The notes under the pieces are model-generated. The model was not told the DNA's origin. It worked only from the letters and a program-made list of their open reading frames with translations, and did no database searches. A stretch of 64,000 bases of DNA, taken from Onthophagus taurus. Lineage: Eukaryota > Arthropoda > Insecta > Coleoptera > Scarabaeidae. The stretch's first letter is position 1; every line of letters begins with the position of its first letter. The stretch covers positions 1,619,501 to 1,683,500 of the forward strand of contig NC_091970.1 of the NCBI RefSeq assembly GCF_036711975.1, given 5' to 3'. The position numbers and the translations under genes are program-made. Below, one piece after another: positions 25,560 to 35,969 of the stretch.

Positions 25560-26190
25560 TTTTATTAAACTTTAAAAAATTCCAAGCGACATCTATTATT
25601 CAATAATAAAACCATTGACAGTTAGCTAAGTTGCGAACCAATTTTTTACGGGTTTGTTGCTCGGCTAAACGAAAAATTATACCGGGTAATCCAAATAAAA
25701 TTGATTGAAACGCAATTTTTTCGCAAAAATTTCCTATTTGGATCGCCGGATATAATTTTTTACTTAACAAAGACGCAAACCATTCAAAAATAATTTTTAA
25801 ATAAAGTCCCTAGATTTACTAAGTACCGGTTTGCCGCCATTTTAGCTCGAAAGTCAAGCGGGAAATTTAAGACTATGTCGATAACATTACGCCAAAATTC
25901 CATTATTTTTTCTCGTGGTACTCTTAAGAGTCGAAAGCTCTCCTTACTGCTATTTTTGCAACTCCAAAGGCAACAAGACGGCAATATTTTTGTAAATAAG
26001 TGGTGAGATGCAGTGACAAGTTGTCAACTGGTACTTTGTGAATCTAGGTACTTTATTTTTAAACAACCTTAAGCGACATCTTTCATTCATTAATGGAACT
26101 AGTCAAGTTACCAACGAATTTTTGGAGGGTTCGTAACACGGCTAAATAAAAAATTATACCGGGTGATTCAAATAAATTGCAGTAAAAATT
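25560..26190. mobile_element. Degenerate inverted-repeat element copies
   Basis: Two direct copies of a segment with AAGCGACATCT...AAAAATTATACCGGGT lie at about 25585-25700 and 26070-26180. The first is followed by an imperfect inverted counterpart (TATTTGGATCGCCGGATATA near 25735), giving a hairpin-like MITE end pair. No coding sequence. Confidence 0.55.
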
Positions 26191-26261
26191 TTTCACGACA
26201 TATTTATCTTCAATATTAATGAACATTTTTGTTTTTTGGGATAAGGGCGTCATCTTTGGAC

Positions 26262-26436
26262 TCATTTTAAAGGTATTTTAATGAAGATGACAAATATGTC
26301 AAAATTAAAAGTTCGAACTTTTTGGTTTTTTGAGATAAATGCGTCAAGTTTGGACTCTCTTTAAAGCTTATTTTATGAAGATTATGAATATAATTAAAGT
26401 TGACATTGGCAACTGAAAGTTTTTTAAAAATTTTGA
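26262..26436 (-). repeat. Terminal fragment of the ATGAGTCCAAAC family
   Basis: Reverse-strand fragment with GTTTGGACTCTCTTTAAAG and a terminus AAAGTTGACATTGGCAACTG, which matches, reversed, the terminus near 35978. It ends within about 20 bp of the inner boundary of the inverted duplication. Confidence 0.75.
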
Positions 26437-26645
26437 ATTATATAATCCTTTGTCAAACTATTTGATGCGTCTATTTTATACCCAAATTATTTTTTTACTT
26501 GATTACTTTATCTGATCCAATTAATTAGTAATTAATAATTGATTTAATCAAAGGTGAATAGTCAATCACTTAAATTAATTGGTTTTATCTTAATGATTTT
26601 AATAAATTAATCTATTGTTTTAAATAAAAAAATATATTGGGTACC

Positions 26646-26652
26646 TATATAA
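26646..26652 (+). promoter_or_regulatory. TATA box of chitin-binding gene C
   Basis: TATATAA in the context GGGTACCTATATAAGGGGGA, 73 bp before the ATG at 26719; identical context to copy A on the opposite strand. Confidence 0.75.
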
Positions 26653-26718
26653 GGGGGAGTAAGAAACGTCGAGGGTGTCATTCAAGTTTGTTCGACAATT
26701 TGTGAAGACTCAATCAAC

Positions 26719-27401
26719 ATGAAAGGTAAGTTAATTTTAAATTAATAAATTAAATTGGTTTTTATTAAAAAAACTTTTTAGTTGCTTTCGTTTTATTCGC
26801 CACCTTCGTGGCTGCTCTCCAATACACTCAAGCCGAACCAGTTGGAACATGCCCCAGCGACATGAACCCAGAGAAAGTCGATTTTTTGGTCGATGATGGA
26901 GATTGCACCGTTTTCTACAAATGCGATTGGGGAAAAGCTGTTAAATTCGATTGCCCATCTGGATTACATTTCAACAAAGACTTGGAAGTTTGCGACTGGC
27001 CAGATAGAGCTGGATGTGGTGGTAACTCTGAAGAAGGTAACTCTAACAGCGATAGTAGCAGCAGTGAAAGCGATGAAGATGAAGAAGAAGTAGTTACTGA
27101 GACTCCAACCGAAGCAGCACCAGAACCAGAAGAAGAAGAATCCGATAGTTCTAGCTCCAGCTCTAGTTCTGAAAGCAATGAAACCGGAAGCAATGAAGGA
27201 AACAGCGGAAAATGCCCCAACGACAAATGCCCAGCTGTTAATGATGAATACCCAGTTTATTTCGCCCACCCTGAAACTTGCGGAAGATTCTGCCAATGCG
27301 ATTGGGGGGTTGCCTACGATATGCCATGCCCAGATGGTCTTCACTTCAACACCGAACTTAATGTTTGTGATTGGCCAGCTGATGCAGGATGCGATATCTA
27401 A
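26719..27401 (+). CDS. Secreted two-domain CBM14 chitin-binding protein, copy C
   Basis: Exon 1 is 26719-26725 and exon 2 is 26782-27401 (56-bp intron). The product is 208 aa. Domain order is as in copies A and B: signal peptide, six-cysteine CBM14, acidic Ser/Glu linker, eight-cysteine CBM14. The linker is the shortest of the three and contains ETPTEAAPEPEEEE. It lies on the right arm of the inverted duplication and its promoter is a copy of the A promoter, so the same expression is expected. AATAAA is at 27425-27430. Confidence 0.93.
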
Positions 27402-28160
27402 ATGTTTTGTAATTGATATAAAGAAATAAAATATACTGCATTATTATAAATTATTTCTTATTTTTCTTTCAATTAAAATTTGCTGAATTGAATTTATTTA
27501 ATTACCTCGCTGAAAAGTTAGATTTTGTTAAAGCGACATCTATTATCCAATTTTAAAACTATTCATATCCAACAAATTTTTACCCATTATCTGATTTGAA
27601 TAAGAAGCTTCATGCCATCGTTTAGGAGGTTATTAAGGGACATAGGATAATAAATAAAGTTATATTTGGAACTCACCTGCATTTATGGATTGAATCAAAA
27701 CAATTTTTTATAGAACGTACTGATTTGAATAATTCTCGGTTATCTCAGTTCAATTTTAAGCTTTAATTTCGCATTTATGGACTAAAAAACACGAAAGCCT
27801 ATACCCAAACTCACTTTTACACATTTTTTTCTTGATTTAGTTATTGGAACTAAAAAATATTGAGAACGAAAATCCATTGAACGAATTTGATCCGACGTTG
27901 ACGTATTCACGTTTAATTTTCGTACCAACCTAAAATTTTGTTACAAAAAAAAAACATAAAATTTATTTATGTTTAAAGTAACCTTAATTTAATAATATAA
28001 TGAATATTGTGCCTAAAAAAACGTTTTTTGTAACCTAAAAGATTAATAAAACATACTTTACTAATAAAATTGATAATTTTCAAATTATTTTTAGAAGTAT
28101 GCAACCCAATATACAGCTGTCAACTGAATACTATAAACATTCCCGCTTTAAAATTATACC

Positions 28161-28921
28161 CCCTAATACTTTGAGAAATAACTTCTCGATATTATGAGAT
28201 CAAATCGAGGAGGTAAATTAAAATACCAGGAGTAATTAGCGGGAAATATAAAATATGAATTTATAACTTTTTCAATCTATCTTTTTTTCGGCAATATATT
28301 TTTAATTAATAATAATTTGAGTTAATTTAAACATAAAATTAATTGTTTATTAGGTGGGAAGAAATAAAAATCGCTTTTTTCCAACAATTTTATTATTTAT
28401 TTATATAAATTAGTATTCGTACAGATTTTTATTTTACCAACATATTTTACAGTTCCCTGTTTCGATAATTGTCAAAACAGTAAATCAACCCTTGGTATAT
28501 TATCGTTTTTTTAATTTAAAAGGTGATTCCAATTTTTAAATTGCAGCTAAGAATTTTAAAAGTTTTAATTATTGTTTTAACATTTTTAATCCCCACAATT
28601 TCCTGCACATTCAAAACAAAATTGAATGGTAATAAAAATATATTTTCTTTTCTACAACAAATTAATTATAAAACAATTGATACTATTTAATTATTAATAT
28701 ATATATACATCCTTTGTTTGAATAACATTGGTTCTTGAGTCTTGACATTTTTTTAACCAGCTGTTTAATATCTTAATATTTGTTAATGTTTAATGTCTTT
28801 ATCACTATATAACACCAAATAATAGTTTAGTCAACAAGATTGCAAAAGTGCTTAAGTCAAAAATCGATCACAAATTGCAATACAAATATTACAACACTTA
28901 GACAGCTGTTTAAAAAAGATC
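28161..28921. other. Intergenic / 3' UTR region, no gene
   Basis: AT-rich unique sequence. On the reverse strand AATAAATAATAAAA near 28388-28400 could polyadenylate the 188-aa gene. Nothing else recognised. Confidence 0.4.
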
Positions 28922-29488
28922 TTACAACTTTGGAAATTCACCATTATCGCTTAATTTTAAATTGGAGTCTACATTATATTCAATAAATCCATTTGGTAAA
29001 TCGTTAGAAGACGTGTTTTCATTTAATTTTTTTGGAATCGCCCCTTTGGTTATATCCGAGCTTGGAATAAATTTGAATTTTTCATTTGTCGGTATTTCAT
29101 CCTTAGCATTCTTATACACAGCTTCAATAATCTCATTCGAGTAACCCATTGGACAAACTTCTCGTATATCGCGTTCCGTTTGCGCCAAAACACGTGGTGA
29201 CATCACGTTATTTCCTTTGTTCATGTGCTGATATTTTTTCACAACATAACCTCTCCCTGCTGATTGTAAATGTTTTCTCGCGAGTTTTTGCCTCTCCACT
29301 TCGTCCATATCAGATAAATCATCGAAATCGTACAAACTTTTAAATTTCGGTCTTGTAGATATCACCTTTTCGTCTTTTTTTGTTGTCATTAACGTTGGAG
29401 TTGGAGGTTCGTATCTTTGCCCATCGGTAAATTCCGATATTGTGAACAAATCGAAATCCATATCTTCCGTTGTTTGCCAAACATCCAT
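28922..29488 (-). CDS. Unrecognised 188-aa intracellular protein
   Basis: A single uninterrupted ORF of 188 codons beginning MDVWQTTEDMDFDLFTISEF. It has no signal peptide or membrane segment. It is acidic at the N-terminus, with a basic helical stretch (EVERQKLARKHLQSAGRGY) near the middle. The block REVCPMGYSNEIIEAVYKNA looks like a compact helical motif, vaguely reminiscent of the MGF/MGY loop of UBA-type domains. I do not recognise the family. A TTTTAG just upstream of the start may be an acceptor of a 5' UTR intron. It is divergent from the mu-crystallin-like gene with 488 bp between starts. An ordinary amino-acid composition and ORF length well above background for this AT-rich DNA support it being real. 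Confidence 0.7.
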   Translation of the reverse strand: MDVWQTTEDMDFDLFTISEFTDGQRYEPPTPTLMTTKKDEKVISTRPKFKSLYDFDDLSDMDEVERQKLARKHLQSAGRGYVVKKYQHMNKGNNVMSPRVLAQTERDIREVCPMGYSNEIIEAVYKNAKDEIPTNEKFKFIPSSDITKGAIPKKLNENTSSNDLPNGFIEYNVDSNLKLSDNGEFPKL

Positions 29489-29976
29489 TATTCTAAAACG
29501 GTTTAATTAAATAATACTAAAGGAAATTAATAACTTGGTGCGCAATGTGCGGAAATCAAGGTTAGGTGGGAAAATTTTTTGAGGTTATTGACACGCCACG
29601 TCAAATTATTTTTGTTGATTCGATTAAAAATTATTAATTAATTATTTTTAATCCAAAAATGTTTATAAAACAATCATTTACAATCAATTTTGCGTTAATA
29701 ATTAATTAATTACTAATTAACACGTTAATCTTTATTTAGGGTGCGTCACCAAAAATTTTTTAAGGCTTAGTTGATACGTTACAAATAATTTTCTTTAAAC
29801 ACTCTTTATGAAAAAATTAAAGTACAAATTGAAACAAAAACATTTATTTAAACAATTATTTAACTTAATTAATAGAATTTAAAAATAATTCTTTAAAATA
29901 AATGCTTTTTTTTGTAATGATATAAACCAAGCCTAAACTTATCATAATTTTTGTTGTTATTATTAATAATTACATA
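29489..29976. promoter_or_regulatory. Divergent intergenic region between the 188-aa gene and the mu-crystallin-like gene
   Basis: 488 bp, AT-rich, with several ATTAATTAATT words. No TATA box stands out. It probably holds both promoters. Confidence 0.45.
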
Positions 29977-30989
29977 ATGTTGCAAAAACCCACGAAGAAC
30001 ATGTTATACATAACCGAAAAAGAAGTTTTAACCTTATTAAACTGGGACGAAATCTTTAAAGCGATCGAAATCGCATTAAAAAGTGTAACAAAAAAGCGGG
30101 TAATTCAAAATCCTCGTTCATTGACCCAAATACCAGAAACCCAAAACATCCTCTTTTCGATGCCAGGATTTATTGGAAATAACGCCGAAATTAACGCTTT
30201 AGCATGTAAATTGGTTACTTCGTTCCCCGAGAACACCAAAAAAGGGTTACCATCGATTTTAGCAAACATTTTACTTTTTAATCAAGAAACGGGACAACTT
30301 CAAGCGGTTATTGACGCCACTGAGATCACTTCTTGGAGAACTGCGGCTGCCTCGGCTGTTGCAACTAAATATTTAACAATGAATAAACCGAAAAAGGAAA
30401 TTTTGGCAATATTAGGAAGTGGAATACAAGCGAAAATTCACATCTTAGCGTTCCAACATTTTTTCAAATTCAAAAAGGTGAAGATTTGGGGAAGAACCCA
30501 AAAAAATGTTGAAAAATTAATACAAGAATTGGGGCTAAATGAAATCGAATTAGTTTCTGATCCAAAAAGTTGCGTTGAAAACGCCGATGTTGTTATAACA
30601 ACAACTTACGCTAAAGAGCCAATTTTAAAGTTTGAGTGGTTAAAAAGTGGTTATCACATTTGCGGTAATTAATTAATTAATTATAATTAAATTAATAATT
30701 AATTTATATTTTAGCCGTTGGTGCTGGAAGTAATCCGATGGAAATTGATTTGGAAACGTATCAGAATGCTCACGTTTATGTTGATCATTTATCTGGGGCG
30801 AAAGAGGAGTTAAAACATTTACTCGAAAAAGGGGTTGTTTTTAAAAACGAAATTGGTGCTTTAATTGAAAAGATTGAACCTTATCCTGTTAATCAACAAA
30901 ATACGGTTTTTCAAAGTTTGGGAATGGCCGTAGAAGATTGCGTTGTCGCTCAATTAATTTATTCTAAGTTTATTAATAAGAATAATTAA
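29977..30989 (+). CDS. Ketimine reductase mu-crystallin / ornithine cyclodeaminase family protein
   Basis: Exons are 29977-30664 and 30715-30989 (50-bp intron); the product is 320 aa, the usual family length. Family blocks in order: GLPSILANILLFNQETGQLQ, then ITSWRTAAASAVATKYL (substrate/cofactor region), then the Rossmann dinucleotide motif ILGSGIQAKIHI (about 140-153), VKIWGRT, ADVVITTT, AVGAGSNPMEID across the splice junction, VYVDH, EIGALI and TVFQSLGMAVED. Family members use NAD(P)H; mu-crystallin reduces cyclic ketimines and binds thyroid hormone in vertebrates, while bacterial relatives convert ornithine to proline. The ketimine-reductase role is inferred from animal orthology. A second possible start is ATG 30001 (MLYITEKEV), where family similarity begins. 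No frameshift or missing block. Confidence 0.93.
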
Positions 30990-31640
30990 TTAAAATAATT
31001 TTAAAAAATTAAATTAGTTAGGTAGCGCCATCTCTTGGTTCTTATTTGAATCGCCTTATTAAACCAGAGGTGGCGTTGATTTATAACTTGGCGTCTTTTA
31101 AAATAATTGACGATCAGAAAACCAACAATCGTCGCCATTACAACAACGAAAGTTTTAATTATAGTTAATCTAATTTTGTTTAAGTTTGGTTTAATCAAAT
31201 TCAGTGTTTAGTTCTGTAAAGTTATCAATAATCACGTTTTTTTTAATTTGGTGTTTGAAAAGGGACAAAAACGTAAGTTTTTTTAATAATTTAAAATCAA
31301 CACGTAAATAACATAAATATCTTATTTTTATTCTCGTTAAAGTACTATTTTAACCAATAAAGCTTGTTTTAAATCATTCATTTATTTTAAGTTAATAATT
31401 TCAACCTTTTTTTTCAACCTTTTTAGGTTAATTTCCCTTAGTTGCGATTGTAGGTTGCTTAGCAACGAAAACTTGTTCGGGCAAAAACATCGCAGTTTTT
31501 TTTTAACCGGCTGTTCTTGTGTTGAAAGTTAGATAATGTAAATCAGATTATTTTATTCGCGTTTGAAGCCAATTTAAAGAGTAAGTAATACGAAATAAAA
31601 TAATATGTGGTATTAATTAAGGTGAAATATTGAGGGAATT
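30990..31640. other. Intergenic, no supportable gene
   Basis: Starts with a TAGCGCCATCTC word (31023-31034), the reverse complement of the window's recurrent AGATGGCGC word. The rest is AT-rich. A 65-codon reverse frame with a hydrophobic stretch starts at TTG rather than ATG and is not accepted. Confidence 0.4.
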
Positions 31641-32480
31641 TCATTATTAACCCTTTTTTTAACCTGTTCTAACATCTACAGCGGGGCTAAATATACAGGT
31701 GTCTTAAATAAGCGGTAAAATACAAAAGTTCTTCTTTGGAGAAAAGTTGAAACTATTTTTATACATACAGGATGTTTCATAACGACGTATCAAAATAAAC
31801 ATGTTAGTTTAAATGGAATGATATAGATTTTATTATACAGGGTGAGTCAATGCGAGGACGGAAGATAGTGGGTTTATTGTTGAAAATTAAAAAAATGTTT
31901 TTATGTTATAGGATGTATACAGGATGTTTTGCTATTCCAGGATCGTATTCAATTTAATTTTTTTAAATGGAACTTTGTATCTTTTTACATATCAAATTTT
32001 AAATGCATAAACAAAGATAGAGTCTTTCGAACGCCGCTAATACTATTGGATGTTATTATACAGGGTGTTTATCAGAAGTTTGGTTAAACCAAACATTTTT
32101 ACACGAATTGTCATCGTTATGATTCTAGTATTGGTGATAACACGACTTACAGAAACAACCTGTATAAAAATGTATTGACTGTGATGAGACATGTTGATAT
32201 CTGGTGCTTTTAGTTTTTGAGTTATTTTAATTAGGAGTTTTGGAACATCCTGTAAAGTTATTCATAAATCTTGAAAACAGATCCAAATATGTAAAAATAT
32301 ATGTGTTCCATTTAAAAAAATAAAGTAGTTATAAACTAGACTTCAGCAAAAAACAGGAATTACATTGTCCAAAGTCCATATGAAGTCTGAAATTACTGTT
32401 CAGAGAAAACAAAAAATTGATTATAAACCAAACATGATTTTTCATGGCAATACTTATGTGTTCAATAAAAGAATGCGAAA
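31641..32480. mobile_element. Cluster of CAGGGTG-type short element ends
   Basis: TATACAGGTGTCTTAAATAA (near 31690), ATACAGGATGTTTCATAACG (near 31767), TATACAGGGTGAGTCAATGC (near 31836), ATACAGGATGTTTTGCTATT (near 31918) and TATACAGGGTGTTTATCAGA (near 32056) are all in the same orientation, about 70-150 bp apart. This looks like a run of related, partly tandem MITE-type ends. No coding sequence. Confidence 0.6.
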
Positions 32481-32699
32481 AATATGAACAAGAAACCAAT
32501 GGACTTGTCTTGTTATTGCAGAGGACAGGAAATCACCAATACGGAAACTTTGCCAATGCAGGATAAGCACAAAAGTAAAGTAACAACTGCAGAAATGAGG
32601 TACCGGGTGGTACAAGATCCGTATGGATAATAAGAGGCTCCCAAAAAGATGATAGACACCCAGAAAGAAGTAGCTGTCAGTATCAAGAACAAAACATAC

Positions 32700-34525
32700 A
32701 TAACGTTGGCAGAAGACTAGATACTACTTCTAAAAAACTAAATACTGCTTTCTGAAGACTAGATACTGCTCTGGAAGATAAAATACTGCTTTCTGAAGAC
32801 TAGATACTGCCGACAGGTCTAAATACAACATCTGGAACACTAAATACTGCTTTCTAAAGACTAAAATTGCTTTGTGGAGATTAAATACTGCTTTCTGAAG
32901 ACTAACTACTACTGACAGGTCTAAATACTGCAAAAGAAAGATAAAATATATTGGAGAAAACATACATAACTTTGGCAGAAGACTAGATACTGCTTCTAGA
33001 AGACTAAATACTGGTTTCTGAAGACTAGATACTGCCGACAGGTCTAAATACAGCATCTGGAACACTAAATACTGCTTTCTAAAGACTAAAATTGCTTTGT
33101 GGAGATTAAATACTGCTTTCTGAAGACTAACTACTACTGACAGGTCTAAATACTGCAAAAGAAAGATAAAATATATTGGAGAAAACATACATAATTTTGG
33201 CAGAAGACTAGATACTGCTTCTAGAAGACTAAATACTGGTTTCTGAAGACTAGATACTGCCGACAGGTCTAAATACAACATCTGGAACACTAAATACTGC
33301 TTTCTAAGGACTAAAATTGCTTTGTGCAGATTAAATACTGCTTTCTGAAGACTAACTACTACTGACAGGTCTAAATACTGCAAAAGAAAGATAAAATATA
33401 TTGGAGAAAACATACATAACTTTGGCAGAAGACTAGATACTGCTTCTAGAAGACTAAATACTGGTTTCTGAAGACTAGATACTGCCGACAGGTCTAAATA
33501 CAACATCTGGAACACTAAATACTGCTTTCTAAGGACTAAAATTGCTTTGTGCAGATTAAATACTGCTTTCTGAAGACTAACTACTACTGACAGGTCTAAA
33601 TACTGCAAAAGAAAGATAAAATATATTGGAGAAAACATACATAACTTTGGCAGAAGACTAGATACTGCTTCTAGAAGACTAAATACTGCTTTCTGAAGAC
33701 TAGATACTGCCGACAGGTCTAAATACAGCGTCTGGAACACTAAATACTGCTTTCTAAAGACTAAAATTGCTTTGTGGAGATTAAATACTGCTTTCTGAAG
33801 ACTAACTACTACTGACAGGTCTAAATACTGCAAAAGAAAGATAAAATATTTTGGAGAAAACATACATAACTTTGGCAGAAGACTAGATACTGCTTTTAGA
33901 AGACTAAATACTGCTTTCTGAAGACTAGATACTGCCGACAGGTCTAAATACAGCGTCTGGAACACTAAATACTGCTTTCTAAAGACTAAAATTGCTTTGT
34001 GGAGATTAAATACTGCTTTCTGAAGACTAACTACTACTGACAGGTCTAAATACTGCAAAAGAAAGATAAAATATTTTGGAGAAAACATACATAACTTTGG
34101 CAGAAGACTAGATACTGCTTCTAGAAGACTAAATACTGCTTTCTGAAGACTAGATACTGCCGACAGGTCTAAATACAGCGTCTGGAACACTAAATACTGC
34201 TTTCTAAAGACTAAAATTGCTTTGTGGAGATTAAATACTGCTTTCTGAAGACTAGATACTACTGACAGGTCTAAATACTGCAAAAGAAAGATAAAATATT
34301 TTGGAAAAAACATACATAACTTTGGCAGAAGACTAGATACTGCTTCTAGAACACTAAATACTGCTTTCTGAAGACTAGATACTGCCGACAGGTCTAAATA
34401 CAGCGTCTGGAACACTAAATACTGCTTTCTAAAGACTAAAATTGCTTTGTGGAGATTAAATACTGCTTTCTGAAGACTAGATACTGCTGACAGGTCTAAA
34501 TACTATAAAAGAAAGATAAGATATT
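32700..34525. repeat. 225-bp satellite built of ~22-bp TACTGC modules
   Basis: The phrase CATACATAACTTTGGCAGAA recurs at 32961, 33186, 33411, 33636, 33861, 34086 and 34311, exactly 225 bp apart, with an irregular first interval of 266 bp. Each unit contains about ten imperfect modules of the type AGACTAAATACTGCTTTCTG. Because 225 is divisible by 3, one reverse frame stays open for 561 codons. This is a by-product of the repeat, not a gene. Confidence 0.97.
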
Positions 34526-35040
34526 GTTGGAGAAAACATTAAAAAGGCGCCGGCGCCCCCTTTTAAGCAGCGCCCGGGTGGTAGCGCCCCCTCTGGTAAC
34601 TGCAATGACGTAAACAAGGCTTGCAGATATTTAAAAATACCTTTTTTCTGGCTTAACCACTTATGTAATCAAAATCTTATAAGAGGCAAAAACGGTTTAG
34701 AAATAAATGGACTATTCAAAAACTATAATAATGTAATTGTCGCCTGGCCAGAAAAAAAAAAATGGAAAAATATTCGGTGAATACATGACTTTTCCATCAT
34801 TCCTGTGTTTCTAAAATTGTATCGAATACCATAAAAACACGTTAATTGAACCTAGGAACTCACTTCTGAAAAATGGTTTCAATTGATTTACGAGTTATAA
34901 AAAATAAAAGAATTTTTTTGCTAACTTTGAAATCTAACTTGAAGATATAGATAACTTAGCTTAAATCGACCTATTTTGAGCCAAGGAATCTGTGGTCTTC
35001 CGTTGTACACGCATTTCGGAAACACCTGTAGATAGATAAT
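34526..35040. other. Short GC-rich segment and spacer
   Basis: About 34546-34605 is strikingly GC-rich (GGCGCCGGCGCCCCC, GCGCCCGGGTGGTAGCGCCC) against an AT-rich background, directly after the satellite. The remainder is unique AT-rich DNA. AATAAA words on the reverse strand near 35041-35050 probably end the DUF1091 transcript. Confidence 0.5.
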
Positions 35041-35153
35041 TTTATTTTATTCAGAAAAAACTTTTAATTTAAAACAAACGTGTATAAAATTAATCGAACC
35101 ATACAATTTGTAACTTTGTAATACAATCCATTTTAGTGTTGAATCATATTAAA

Positions 35154-35757
35154 TCATAATCCATATTTAACTTCAATCGTAATTTGAGCTTCAACAATAA
35201 CCTTTTTATAATAAAAATAACTCAAATCGAGCCTATACACGTTCGGTGGGATGAAAGGGGGAAATTTCTTCTCATCCAAAACAAAGTTATCTTGCTTATA
35301 ACACCCTTTCTCGATAGGACAAGTCGTTCCATTTCCACTTTTTAAAGTATTTTTTGCCCCGAAAAAATTATTATTTAACATTTCGCAAACTTTTACGTCG
35401 AATTGAAACAAAACATCTCTCGGAATGTTATAAGATAACGTCAAAGCTTTTATATTTAACTAAAATGAAATGAATAATTAAATAAAAACAATAAATTAGT
35501 AAATAATTTACTTTAAAACTAGGCCCATCCAATTTTTGTTTAACACAATAAATCACACTGAAAGCTTTTTTCGTTTTATTAACCATAACGTTTTTTAATT
35601 CCAAATCGTAAATGTACTCGGAATCTTGATGTTTAATTACTCCGTAATTGAACGTTACTGTATATTTGTTTTGCGAAAAAGGGTTTAATTTTATTGTTGT
35701 TATTGAATTAAATCCAACAAGTAACGTTAATAACAAAACGGATTTTATTACGTACAT
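35154..35757 (-). CDS. DUF1091 family secreted protein
   Basis: Exon 1 is 35512-35757 and exon 2 is 35154-35459; the 52-bp intron is phase 0 and the product is 183 aa, normal for the family. Residues 1-20 (MYVIKSVLLLTLLVGFNSIT) form a signal peptide. The second half has the DUF1091 pattern: VCEMLNNNFFGAKNTL, then TTCPIEKGCY, a VLDEKKFPPFIPPNVYRLDL stretch, then a terminal beta-strand-rich VEAQITIEVKYG. DUF1091 proteins are insect secreted proteins related to MD-2-like lipid-binding folds; many are expressed in chemosensory tissues. The specific role here is unknown. Transcribed in the same direction as the transpeptidase gene to its right. Its first ~80 coding bases plus upstream region are duplicated at 38586-38820. 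Confidence 0.88.
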
Positions 35758-35945
35758 TTTTGTTTGATTTTAATGAAAGACTGATTTTTTGATCCCATCA
35801 CGTTGGTTTAGTTAATTAAAAACGAGATTAATTGCATAGATTTGTCTTTTTTAATTTAGTTTTTGCTTAATTATCCGTAAAAATTATATAAATATCAATA
35901 TAAATATAATATAATAATAATCTTAATTTAATTTTTTTAACTTAA
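35680..35945 (-). repeat. DUF1091 5' end and upstream region, original copy of a direct repeat
   Basis: Matches 38586-38820 in the same orientation. It covers the first ~26 codons of DUF1091 exon 1 (from GGGTTTAATTTTATTGTTGT to the ATG) and about 185 bp of upstream sequence (AATTAAAAACGAGATTAATT, TTATCCGTAAAAATTATATA). The main difference is a small indel just upstream of the ATG. Confidence 0.9.
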
Positions 35946-35969
35946 AACTAGAATCATTCGGGTTTAGAC

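Larger units (their letters stand above)
26454..28160 (+). repeat. Right arm of the ~1.7-kb inverted duplication (copy C)
   Basis: Mirror image of 22588-24336. Its inner edge contains an orphan, leftward-facing copy of the copy B core promoter (reverse complement of TATAAAATAG near 26472-26486) with no gene behind it. This shows that a segment running from gene A into the copy B 5' UTR was duplicated. Confidence 0.9.

Noticed and set aside
31001-31198. 65-codon reverse frame with one hydrophobic segment
   Set aside because: It begins at TTG rather than ATG, lies immediately beyond the crystallin-like gene's stop codon and ends in a window-wide repeat word.
32730-34415. 561-codon reverse-strand ORF
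   Set aside because: It lies entirely within the 225-bp satellite and stays open because 225 is a multiple of three; it has no start context, splice structure or family resemblance.
34546-34605. tRNA or other structured RNA gene in the GC-rich patch
   Set aside because: The palindrome does not form a cloverleaf, and no B-box-like GGTTCRANNCC sequence is present; I saw no convincing tRNA anywhere in the window.
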